In this document: in pieces, positions 1 to 6,081 of the stretch
Numbering within the stretch: the stretch's first letter is position 1
How the letters are laid out: the number at the start of each line of letters is the position of its first letter
Assembly: GCA_937876435.1 (NCBI GenBank)
Contig: CALEIL010000355.1
Span: forward strand, 1 to 25,335
Source of the DNA: an uncultured Bacteroidota bacterium
GTDB taxonomy: Bacteria > Bacteroidota > Bacteroidia > Chitinophagales > Saprospiraceae
Length of the DNA: 25,335 nt
Reading direction: 5' to 3'
Translations under genes and position numbers: made by a program
Notes under the pieces: model-generated
Database searches by the model: none
What the model saw: the letters and a program-made list of their open reading frames with translations, nothing else
Told to the model about the DNA's origin: nothing

Positions 1-1
1 T

Positions 2-454
2 CCTGTAATGGCTGTAGACTTCGGGGAATATGGTATAGATAATTCCATTGGATTGAAAAGCACGGAGGAGCAGTTAAGGTTTTTCCGCGAAGAAGCTTCC
101 AATCGGGCCTATTTTCCGGTTTTGATAGCTCATACTGAAAAGTTGCTTGCTATATTTTATACCTACGCTGTCGATGGAGGAATGGGACAGCAGTATATTC
201 ACTTGAAGGATCGAAATCAGATTTTTCATACTCAAAAAATTGTGGATGATGTAACTCCGTTCACCGATCGGAATTATTTCTGTTCGTCCTCCATCCCATT
301 CAACCATGAGATTGTGTATGATGAGAATTACCTGGTGGATATAGTATTACCTTCACAATACCTTAAAGATGAAAGAAGTGTGGATATCGAAGGGATTGGA
401 AAAATCACCGATCAGGATAATCCGATTGTATTGCTGATGAAGTTAAAGGAGTAA
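2..454 (+). CDS. 3' part of an uncharacterised protein, possibly a 6-bladed beta-propeller family member
   Basis: The frame is open from the left edge of the window to a TAA at 452-454. The first ATG is at position 8, but nothing upstream suggests a true start, so the gene probably begins outside the window. About 150 residues are visible, without a signal peptide or membrane segment. The C-terminus (DNPIVLLMKLKE) resembles the final strand of Bacteroidota 6-bladed beta-propeller proteins, which often end in DNPVL-x-x-K-L/F-K. That is recognition by eye and tentative. A strong terminator follows 10 bp after the stop, so this is the last gene of its transcript and is not linked to the ribosomal operon. 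Confidence 0.5.
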   Translation, partial: PVMAVDFGEYGIDNSIGLKSTEEQLRFFREEASNRAYFPVLIAHTEKLLAIFYTYAVDGGMGQQYIHLKDRNQIFHTQKIVDDVTPFTDRNYFCSSSIPFNHEIVYDENYLVDIVLPSQYLKDERSVDIEGIGKITDQDNPIVLLMKLKE

Positions 455-463
455 AGGGTTATC

Positions 464-500
464 AGATATGACAGATCTCCGAGATCTGTCATATCTCTTT
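464..500 (+). terminator. Rho-independent-type terminator after the first gene
   Basis: A perfect 16-base inverted repeat has arms at 464-479 (AGATATGACAGATCTC) and 481-496 and is followed by CTTTT. Allowing a 3-nt loop, about 15 base pairs can form. It separates the upstream gene from the rplM promoter. Confidence 0.8.
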
Positions 501-566
501 TGTGCGAAATTTCAACTGTTTATCAATCTATTACGTGACTAGGGTGAAAAATAATTTAGAAAAATG

Positions 567-598
567 TTTGATAAATCAGGAATAAAAAAATACCTTTG
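567..598 (+). promoter_or_regulatory. Bacteroidota-type promoter of the rplM operon
   Basis: TTTG at 567-570 and TACCTTTG at 591-598 are separated by exactly 20 bases. This matches the established Bacteroidota consensus TTTG-N19-21-TAnnTTTG. Transcription should start near 605, leaving a leader of about 110 nt before the rplM start. Confidence 0.8.
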
Positions 599-616
599 CA
601 CGGCTAAAACAGAACT

Positions 617-676
617 ACGGTTCCATTTTGGTGAAACAGAGACAGGTACATGTCGGACTTTCCTGACGCGGAACCT
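617..676 (+). promoter_or_regulatory. Candidate structured leader of rplM (possible autoregulatory element)
   Basis: The 5' UTR can fold with an outer helix GGTTCC (619-624) with GGAACC (670-675). Inside are two short helices that share bases and so exclude each other: GACA/TGTC (641-644 with 651-654) and GTCGGA/TCC-T-GAC (652-657 with 661-667). Ribosomal protein operons often carry leaders bound by one of their own products. No specific leader family was recognised and the helices are short. Confidence 0.4.
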
Positions 677-714
677 TCACAAAATTGGAAAAATTAAGCG
701 ATAATAAGATAGTA

Positions 715-1158
715 ATGAGCAAATTAAGTTACAAAACGGCATATCCCACCAATGAAACCGTTCAGCGTGAATGGCTGGTGGTGGATGCCGATGGCGAAAA
801 AGTAGGACGATTGGCGAGTAAAATAGCTAGCGTACTTCGCGGTAAGCACAAGCCGACGTTCTCTCCCCACGTAGATGCGGGGGACAATGTGATCGTCATC
901 AACGCCGAAAAAGTAAGGTTCACGGGAGATAAACTCGCCCAAAAAACCTATCTCACGTACTCCGGTTATACCGGGGGTCAGAAGTCCCGTACAGCAGAGC
1001 AAATGATGGCCAAATTTCCGGACCGGGTTCTGGAAAACGCCGTCAAAGGCATGCTTCCCAAAACCAAGCTGGGACGACAGATGTTTAGAAAGCTATTTAT
1101 ATATACCGGATCATCTCATCCACATCAGGCCCAACAGCCCAAAGAATTTAAAATTTAA
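715..1158 (+). CDS. rplM: Large ribosomal subunit protein uL13 (L13)
   Basis: This 147-aa protein is a full-length L13, an early 50S assembly protein. Recognisable segments are EWLVVDADGEKVGRLASKIA, the PTFSPHVDAGDNVIVINAEKV stretch and YTGYTGGQ-like YSGYTGGQKSRTAEQMM. I chose the ATG at 715 because Bacteroidota L13 proteins typically start with a short MxxLSYKT sequence; an in-frame TTG at 685 would add ten atypical residues. It is the first gene of rplM-rpsI-rpsB-tsf, preceded by a consensus promoter and a structured leader. Only 3 bp separate its stop from the rpsI start, so the two are almost certainly co-translated. No good Shine-Dalgarno site is visible, as is usual in this phylum. Confidence 0.97.
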   Translation: MSKLSYKTAYPTNETVQREWLVVDADGEKVGRLASKIASVLRGKHKPTFSPHVDAGDNVIVINAEKVRFTGDKLAQKTYLTYSGYTGGQKSRTAEQMMAKFPDRVLENAVKGMLPKTKLGRQMFRKLFIYTGSSHPHQAQQPKEFKI

Positions 1159-1161
1159 TCC

Positions 1162-1548
1162 ATGGAAATAATAAATGCCGTCGGAAGGCGGAAAGCCTCA
1201 GTTGCCAGAGTTTTCCTGAAAAAAGGAACCGGAAATCTGAAAGTAAACGGAAAATCATTGGAAGTATATTTCCCTCAGCAACACATTCAAAACAAAGTCA
1301 GAGAACCCTTGAACGTGGTTGAAATGGCTTCGGAGATCGATTTTAAGGTCAACGTGAACGGAGGTGGATTCAAAGGTCAGGCCGAAGCGATCCGTTTGGG
1401 GATCTCCCGGGCTCTGGTGAAGTTGAATGAAGACTTCAAAAAACCACTCAAAGATAAGGATTTTCTGACCCGGGATTCTCGTGTGGTCGAACGTAAGAAA
1501 TTTGGTAAACCAAAAGCCCGTAAGAGCTTTCAGTTTAGCAAGCGTTAA
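1162..1548 (+). CDS. rpsI: Small ribosomal subunit protein uS9 (S9)
   Basis: This 128-aa protein matches S9 over its whole length. It opens with the conserved NAVGRRKASVARVFL segment, has the central VNVNGGGFKGQAEAIRLGISRAL stretch, and ends in the basic SFQFSKR tail. In S9 this C-terminal extension reaches the P-site tRNA. The order rplM then rpsI is very widely conserved in bacteria. The ATG at 1162 lies 3 bp after the rplM stop. The gap to rpsB is 42 bp. Confidence 0.97.
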   Translation: MEIINAVGRRKASVARVFLKKGTGNLKVNGKSLEVYFPQQHIQNKVREPLNVVEMASEIDFKVNVNGGGFKGQAEAIRLGISRALVKLNEDFKKPLKDKDFLTRDSRVVERKKFGKPKARKSFQFSKR

Positions 1549-1590
1549 GAAACTATTGAGAACATTGATCAGAATAAATTGCAATTTGAT

Positions 1591-2316
1591 ATGACAAGTG
1601 CACCAAAATATAAAGAATTATTAGACGCCGGTGTTCATTTTGGCCACCTGAAACGTAAGTGGAATCCCAAAATGAAGCCTTATATCTTCGCCGAGCACAA
1701 GGGAATTCACATCATCGACCTTCACCGCACCTCCGAAGCACTGGTAGAGGCGGGTGAAGCGATGAAAAACCTCGCACGGGCCGGAAAGAAAATCCTTTTT
1801 GTGGCGACCAAGCGTCAGGCAAGAGGGATCGTAGCAGATGCGGCATTGAAAGTAGATATGCCTTTCGTAACCGACCGGTGGCTCGGAGGGATGATGACCA
1901 ACTTCTCAACGGTACGACGTTCGGTCAAAAAGATGAACAACATCGACCGGATGCTCAACGATGGAACGTTGTCCAATGTCACGAAAAAAGAGCGGCTTAC
2001 GCTGACCCGTGAACGGGATAAAATCGAACGGGTATTGGGAGGAATCGCCAAATTGAGCAGGTTACCCCACGCCATATTTATCGTGGACATCGATCACGAA
2101 CATATTGCATTGGCGGAAGCTAAAAAACTCGGCTTACGGACCTTTGGTATCGTGGATACCAATTCCAATCCCAAGCTGGTCGATTACGCTATTCCAGCCA
2201 ACGATGATGCGACCAAGTCGATCCAGATCGTGACCGAATACCTCGTTTCCTGCATTCAGGATGGTCTGAAAGAACGACACGAAGGGAAAGGAAAGGACGA
2301 TCAAAAAGAGGATTAA
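1591..2316 (+). CDS. rpsB: Small ribosomal subunit protein uS2 (S2)
   Basis: This 241-aa protein is a full-length S2. Diagnostic segments are LLDAGVHFGHLKRKWNPKMK, KGIHIIDLHRT, FVATKRQARGIV, WLGGMMTNFSTVRRS and the AIFIVDIDHEHIALAEAKKLG stretch. The ATG at 1591 gives the expected MTSAPKYKELLDAG start. A TTG four codons upstream is in frame but unnecessary. The tail is charged (KGKDDQKED). tsf follows after 29 bp, the classical rpsB-tsf pair. Confidence 0.97.
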   Translation: MTSAPKYKELLDAGVHFGHLKRKWNPKMKPYIFAEHKGIHIIDLHRTSEALVEAGEAMKNLARAGKKILFVATKRQARGIVADAALKVDMPFVTDRWLGGMMTNFSTVRRSVKKMNNIDRMLNDGTLSNVTKKERLTLTRERDKIERVLGGIAKLSRLPHAIFIVDIDHEHIALAEAKKLGLRTFGIVDTNSNPKLVDYAIPANDDATKSIQIVTEYLVSCIQDGLKERHEGKGKDDQKED

Positions 2317-2345
2317 TTTAAAAATATCAAATCTAAATTCATACA

Positions 2346-3176
2346 ATGAGTAATATAACAGCAGCAGATGTCAAGCGGTTACGGGACCAAACCGGTGCTG
2401 GAATGATGGACGTGAAAAAAGCGTTGGTGGAAGCCGAAGGAGATGCTGAAAAAGCAATCGAAATACTGCGTAAAAAAGGACAAAAACTTTCCCTCAAAAG
2501 AGCTGGCCGGGAGGCTAAGGAAGGGGTGGTCATCGCCAAAGTTTCAGAAGACCAAAAACGAGGCATCGTGATCCGTCTGAGCTGTGAAACGGATTTCGTA
2601 GCTAAGAATGAAGATTTTATCGCTTTCGCGGACGGCATAGCGACCGTTGCTCTTGAAAATATGCCCGCTTCCAAAGAAGAATTGGGGGCGTTGGAACTCA
2701 ATGGAAAGTCAATCCAGGACGAAGTTGTGAATCAGGTAGGGGTGATCGGCGAAAAAATTGAACTGGCGGATTATGAATCTCTGGAAGCAGAAACGGTCGT
2801 ACCTTATATCCACATGGGATACAGAGCTGGCGTGATCGTCGGCTTGAACCAGGATGGTCCGGATGTGGTGGAAGCAGGGAAAAATGTCGCGATGCAGATC
2901 GCTGCCATGAGGCCATTGGCTTTGGATAAGGACGCGGTGGATGAAAGCATAATCGAGAAAGAGATAGAAATCGGAAAAGAACAGGCTCGTCAGGAAGGAA
3001 AACCTGAGCAAATCCTGGAAAAAATAGCGCGCGGAAAACTGTCAAAGTTTTTTCAGGAGAACACCTTACTGGAGCAATCCTACGTCAAAGATAATAAATT
3101 GTCGGTGTCGGAATATTTACACAGCATCGATAAAGACCTGACCGTGACGGCATTTGAGCATTTGATGCTTGGATAA
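2346..3176 (+). CDS. tsf: Elongation factor Ts
   Basis: EF-Ts is the nucleotide exchange factor that removes GDP from EF-Tu. The 276-aa protein has the N-terminal UBA-like region with the signature LRDQTGAGMMDVKKALVEA (residues ~12-30) and the second signature ETDFVAKNEDF (~80-90) that contacts EF-Tu. The two dimerisation-domain halves follow, the second containing AMRPLAL and VLGN-like regions to the C-terminus. Length is normal for the family. The gene ends the ribosomal operon: a very strong terminator begins 10 bp after its TAA. Confidence 0.97.
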   Translation: MSNITAADVKRLRDQTGAGMMDVKKALVEAEGDAEKAIEILRKKGQKLSLKRAGREAKEGVVIAKVSEDQKRGIVIRLSCETDFVAKNEDFIAFADGIATVALENMPASKEELGALELNGKSIQDEVVNQVGVIGEKIELADYESLEAETVVPYIHMGYRAGVIVGLNQDGPDVVEAGKNVAMQIAAMRPLALDKDAVDESIIEKEIEIGKEQARQEGKPEQILEKIARGKLSKFFQENTLLEQSYVKDNKLSVSEYLHSIDKDLTVTAFEHLMLG

Positions 3177-3185
3177 AATGATATC

Positions 3186-3220
3186 AAAAGCGACTGAGTT
3201 TTTCAGTCGCTTTTTTTTTA
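3186..3220 (+). terminator. Strong Rho-independent terminator after tsf
   Basis: A perfect 12-bp stem is formed by AAAAGCGACTGA (3186-3197) and TCAGTCGCTTTT (3203-3214) with a 5-nt loop GTTTT. A run of nine T at 3211-3219 overlaps the 3' arm. It closes the rplM-rpsI-rpsB-tsf transcript and separates it from pyrH. Confidence 0.95.
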
Positions 3221-3284
3221 TATGAATTTCCCATATTTTAGATATGGATTAAAGAAGGTTGTCAATCATTAAAAATCTGAAATA

Positions 3285-3998
3285 ATGGCATTAAAATATC
3301 AACGTGTTTTATTGAAATTGAGCGGGGAGGCTTTGATGGGGAAAAAGAATTTTGGGATTGACAACGATATTTTACTGCATTACGCCGAAGAAATCAAATC
3401 CGTTCAACGGATGGGGGTGGAAGTGGCTATAGTTATAGGTGGGGGTAACATTTTCCGTGGTGTGAGTGATAAGGAGAGCGTGATTGAGCGGGTGCAAGGC
3501 GATTATATGGGAATGCTCGCCACCGTCATCAACGGGATGGCGCTCCAGTCTTCACTGGAGAATATAGGAGTTTATACCCGCCTTATTTCAGCCATCGAAA
3601 TGAAGGAAATCGCTGAACCATATATTCGTCGAAGAGCTGTCCGACACCTGGAAAAGGGACGCGTGGTGATTTTCTCTGCCGGCACCGGTAATCCTTATTT
3701 CACCACCGATTCAGCGGCGGCGTTAAGGGCTATCGAAATCGGAGCCGATGTGATATTAAAAGGCACTAGGGTAGATGGTATTTATTCTGCCGATCCGGAG
3801 AAGGATCCCAATGCTGTAATGTACGACCGGATCACTTTTGATGAAGTCATTGATAAAAGTCTTGGTGTGATGGATAAGACCGCATTCACGCTGTGTCAGG
3901 AGAACAATCTCCCTATCATTGTATTCAATATCTATCAACCAGGCAATCTCCAGAGTCTTCTGAAAGGAGAACAGATGGGTAGTATCGTGTCCGGGTAA
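3285..3998 (+). CDS. pyrH: Uridylate kinase (UMP kinase)
   Basis: PyrH phosphorylates UMP to UDP in pyrimidine nucleotide synthesis and belongs to the amino-acid-kinase fold. The 237-aa protein carries LLKLSGEALMG at the N-terminus, the glycine-rich VIGGGNIFRG loop (~50-60), DYMGMLATVINGMALQ, the FSAGTGNPYFTTDSAAALRAIEI nucleotide-binding region and GTRVDGIYSADPEKDP. Length and order of motifs are typical. It follows tsf as in many bacteria but is a separate transcription unit because of the terminator between them. The frr gene often found next to pyrH is absent here. No convincing promoter was found in the 65 bp after the terminator, although CCATAT/ATATGG repeats lie at 3231-3247. Confidence 0.96.
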   Translation: MALKYQRVLLKLSGEALMGKKNFGIDNDILLHYAEEIKSVQRMGVEVAIVIGGGNIFRGVSDKESVIERVQGDYMGMLATVINGMALQSSLENIGVYTRLISAIEMKEIAEPYIRRRAVRHLEKGRVVIFSAGTGNPYFTTDSAAALRAIEIGADVILKGTRVDGIYSADPEKDPNAVMYDRITFDEVIDKSLGVMDKTAFTLCQENNLPIIVFNIYQPGNLQSLLKGEQMGSIVSG

Positions 3999-4000
3999 GG

Positions 4001-4065
4001 TTCAATACGTCTGGTAGGAACAGACCAGGATAGTATTCCTCTGCCAATGGGCCAGGCCCATTACC
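4001..4065 (+). repeat. Copy 1 of a dispersed hairpin-forming intergenic repeat (inverted relative to 23365-23427)
   Basis: The reverse complement of this stretch matches 23365-23427 at about nine positions in ten, counted by eye over 63 bases. Shared blocks include CCCATTGGCAGAGGAATA and CAGACGTATTGAA. It contains the hairpin AATGGGCC-A-GGCCCATT (about 4046-4062). It starts 3 bp after the pyrH stop and could also act as a transcript end. Confidence 0.75.
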
Positions 4066-4310
4066 CAAATACTCGTCCACTGGGTCCCGACCCATTGACC
4101 AGAATGAGATTACGGGTCACCCCCGGAAGGGCTGTGATAGTCACAGGACTTGGACGTTTTAATCTCCCATCCATCGAACAGTAACCCATAACCCCATATC
4201 AATTTTACCGGGTAAAATCCCTCCTACATTGATGGTATTTTAATCATAAATGCCTTCCTCAAAAATCAACAATAGTCCCAGTGAGCTGTTTCCATTTTAA
4301 TAGGTCGAAT
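4066..4310 (+). other. Non-coding stretch between pyrH and the NADH dehydrogenase gene
   Basis: No plausible gene is present. A second hairpin related to the one in 4001-4065 lies at 4081-4094 (TGGGT-CCCG-ACCCA). A further inverted repeat, CTGTGA-TAG-TCACAG, lies at 4132-4146. The remainder up to 4310 is AT-rich without a clear promoter match. Confidence 0.5.
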
Positions 4311-4328
4311 AATTTTTACGTAAAAATT
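4311..4328. promoter_or_regulatory. Perfect 18-bp palindrome just upstream of the NADH dehydrogenase start
   Basis: AATTTTTACGTAAAAATT is a perfect palindrome centred on ACGT, ending 7 bp before the ATG at 4336. It could be an operator for a dimeric regulator or an RNA hairpin next to the start codon. The sequence does not distinguish these. Confidence 0.4.
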
Positions 4329-4335
4329 GATCACC

Positions 4336-5682
4336 ATGAATAATGGCCAAAAAGAACGCATCGTAATCCTCGGAGGAGGTTTTGCCGGTCTCAAGCTGGC
4401 GCGAAAGTTGCAAAAGTCCAACTATGATATTTTTCTCATCGATAAACACAATTATCATCAGTTCCAACCCCTCCTGTATCAGGTCGCTACGGCAAGACTG
4501 GAACCATCCAGCGTTTCTTTTCCCCTTCGCAAGGTATTTCAAAACAATTCAAATATTCACATCCGGATGGCGGAGGTCCGGGAAATTGACACTCGGAACA
4601 AACTTGTCGTGCTCGATCATTTTAATATGAAGTACGATAAACTGGTCATTGCCCTGGGCTGTGATACCAATTACTTCGGCAACAAGGAACTCGAAGAGTA
4701 CAGCATGCCGATGAAATCCACGCAGGAAGCGTTGGCCTTGCGCAATCGGATCCTGCTGACCTTTGAACACGCTTTTTGCACACCACCGGAAGATAAGGAG
4801 GCCCTGATGAATCTCGTGGTAGTGGGTGGTGGACCGACTGGTGTGGAACTTTCCGGAGCACTGGCAGAGATGAAAAAGTACATTCTCCCCAAGGATTATC
4901 CGGATATGGATTTTACCAAACTTCGAATCCATTTGGTGGAAGGAACCGATGCGACCTTGCGCGCAATGAGCGAGAATGCCCAAAAATACAGCGAGAAATA
5001 TCTAAAAGAACTCGGCGTAGAAATCCATCTGAATAAAATAGTGAAAACATACGATGGTAAAACACTGGAATTTAGTGATGGAGAAAAACTAATAACGGAC
5101 AATGTGATCTGGGCTGCCGGAGTAACCGGGGTCCCTGTTCCTGGCCTGCCCAGTGAGAGCATCGTTCGCGGGAACCGGATATTGGTGGATCGATTCAGCC
5201 AGGTCCAGGGTGTGGAGGATGTGTATGCAGTGGGGGATATCGCTTATATGGAAACCCCCGACTATCCCCACGGTCACCCTCAACTGGCCAACGTTGCCAC
5301 CAATCAGGCGATCAATCTGGCCGGTAATTTGATCCGCCAGCAAAAAGGCCAGGAATTGGTGCAATTTGAATACGTGAACAAGGGAACCATGGCAACCGTG
5401 GGGAAACGAAAAGCGGTGGTCGATCTTCCCCGGGTTAGATTTCATGGCCGGTTTGCCTGGGTCACCTGGATGGTCGTGCACTTCTGGTTGATCCTGAGTG
5501 TGCGCAATAAGGTGGTTATTTTCATCAACTGGATATCCGAATATTTCAACAATGACTCCACGCTTCGCATCATCCTCAGGGCCAACTATTCCAAAGCAAA
5601 AATTAACCTATTGGGGCATCAAAAGCCGCAAGCCGTGGAAAAAGTACGTGCTGCGGACCTGGAGGAAGTGGTGAAAGGTTAA
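4336..5682 (+). CDS. ndh: Type II NADH:quinone oxidoreductase (NDH-2), FAD-dependent
   Basis: NDH-2 passes electrons from NADH to the quinone pool without pumping ions. The 448-aa protein has two Rossmann nucleotide-binding sites: VILGGGFAGLKLARKL near the N-terminus (FAD) and NLVVVGGGPTGVELSGALAEM (~155-175, NADH). NVIWAAGVTG (~255) and VYAVGDIAYM (~300) are further FAD-contact motifs. The stretch NYHQFQPLLYQVATA is typical of the family. Aromatic and hydrophobic residues WVTWMVVHFWLILSV (~375-395), followed by a basic amphipathic tail, fit peripheral membrane attachment. The ATG at 4336 is preferred over an in-frame TTG at 4327, which lies inside the palindrome. It stands alone and converges with the - strand gene ending at 6082. 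Confidence 0.92.
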   Translation: MNNGQKERIVILGGGFAGLKLARKLQKSNYDIFLIDKHNYHQFQPLLYQVATARLEPSSVSFPLRKVFQNNSNIHIRMAEVREIDTRNKLVVLDHFNMKYDKLVIALGCDTNYFGNKELEEYSMPMKSTQEALALRNRILLTFEHAFCTPPEDKEALMNLVVVGGGPTGVELSGALAEMKKYILPKDYPDMDFTKLRIHLVEGTDATLRAMSENAQKYSEKYLKELGVEIHLNKIVKTYDGKTLEFSDGEKLITDNVIWAAGVTGVPVPGLPSESIVRGNRILVDRFSQVQGVEDVYAVGDIAYMETPDYPHGHPQLANVATNQAINLAGNLIRQQKGQELVQFEYVNKGTMATVGKRKAVVDLPRVRFHGRFAWVTWMVVHFWLILSVRNKVVIFINWISEYFNNDSTLRIILRANYSKAKINLLGHQKPQAVEKVRAADLEEVVKG

Positions 5683-6081
5683 GGCTGAGGTAAAGGTTAA
5701 GACTCCATCGGAAGAACCGGAATTGGATGAATAGAAGTTGGGTAAAAATCTAAAATCGTATACTTGAATGCAGCTATTAGCTGTTGTGACATTAGTTGTT
5801 TGCTATTAGCTGGTAGCTATGAACGCACTCACCAGTTCAGTATTCAAAATTGAGCTCACTCCAGAAACTCATTTTTAGAGGAATTATGGTTGATCTCGCC
5901 CAGGATTTGCGTGTTAAAAAAAAGATATCAGAGGGCAGGCAGGCCTGCCAAATTGTTATACCGAGAACCACGGAGGAGATCACGGAGAACCACAGAGATT
6001 TTAATTTTGCTATTTAGATGAGCTTGTTTAAAATCTTGGGTCTTTGCTCAAAATTCCTCGTTCTCATTCTCATTCTCACTC
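5683..6081. other. Non-coding convergent intergenic region with small repeats
   Basis: No gene is supported between the two convergent coding regions. It contains an 11-bp direct repeat GCTATTAGCTG (5773-5783 and 5802-5812, period 29), a 12-bp palindrome GGCAGGCCTGCC (5938-5949), and a GAGAACCACGGAG-like repeat occurring twice at 5963-5975 and 5986-5998. A short CTCATT/CTCACT run lies at about 6060-6084. No strong terminator was found for either flanking gene. Confidence 0.6.

Noticed and set aside
685..714. TTG start for rplM ten codons upstream
   Set aside because: The ATG at 715 gives the usual Bacteroidota L13 N-terminus. The extension adds an atypical sequence.
4066..4310. Possible tRNA or small RNA gene in the hairpin-rich region after pyrH
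   Set aside because: The inverted repeats do not form a cloverleaf and no T-loop GGTTCRA-type sequence is in the correct place. The hairpins belong to an intergenic repeat.
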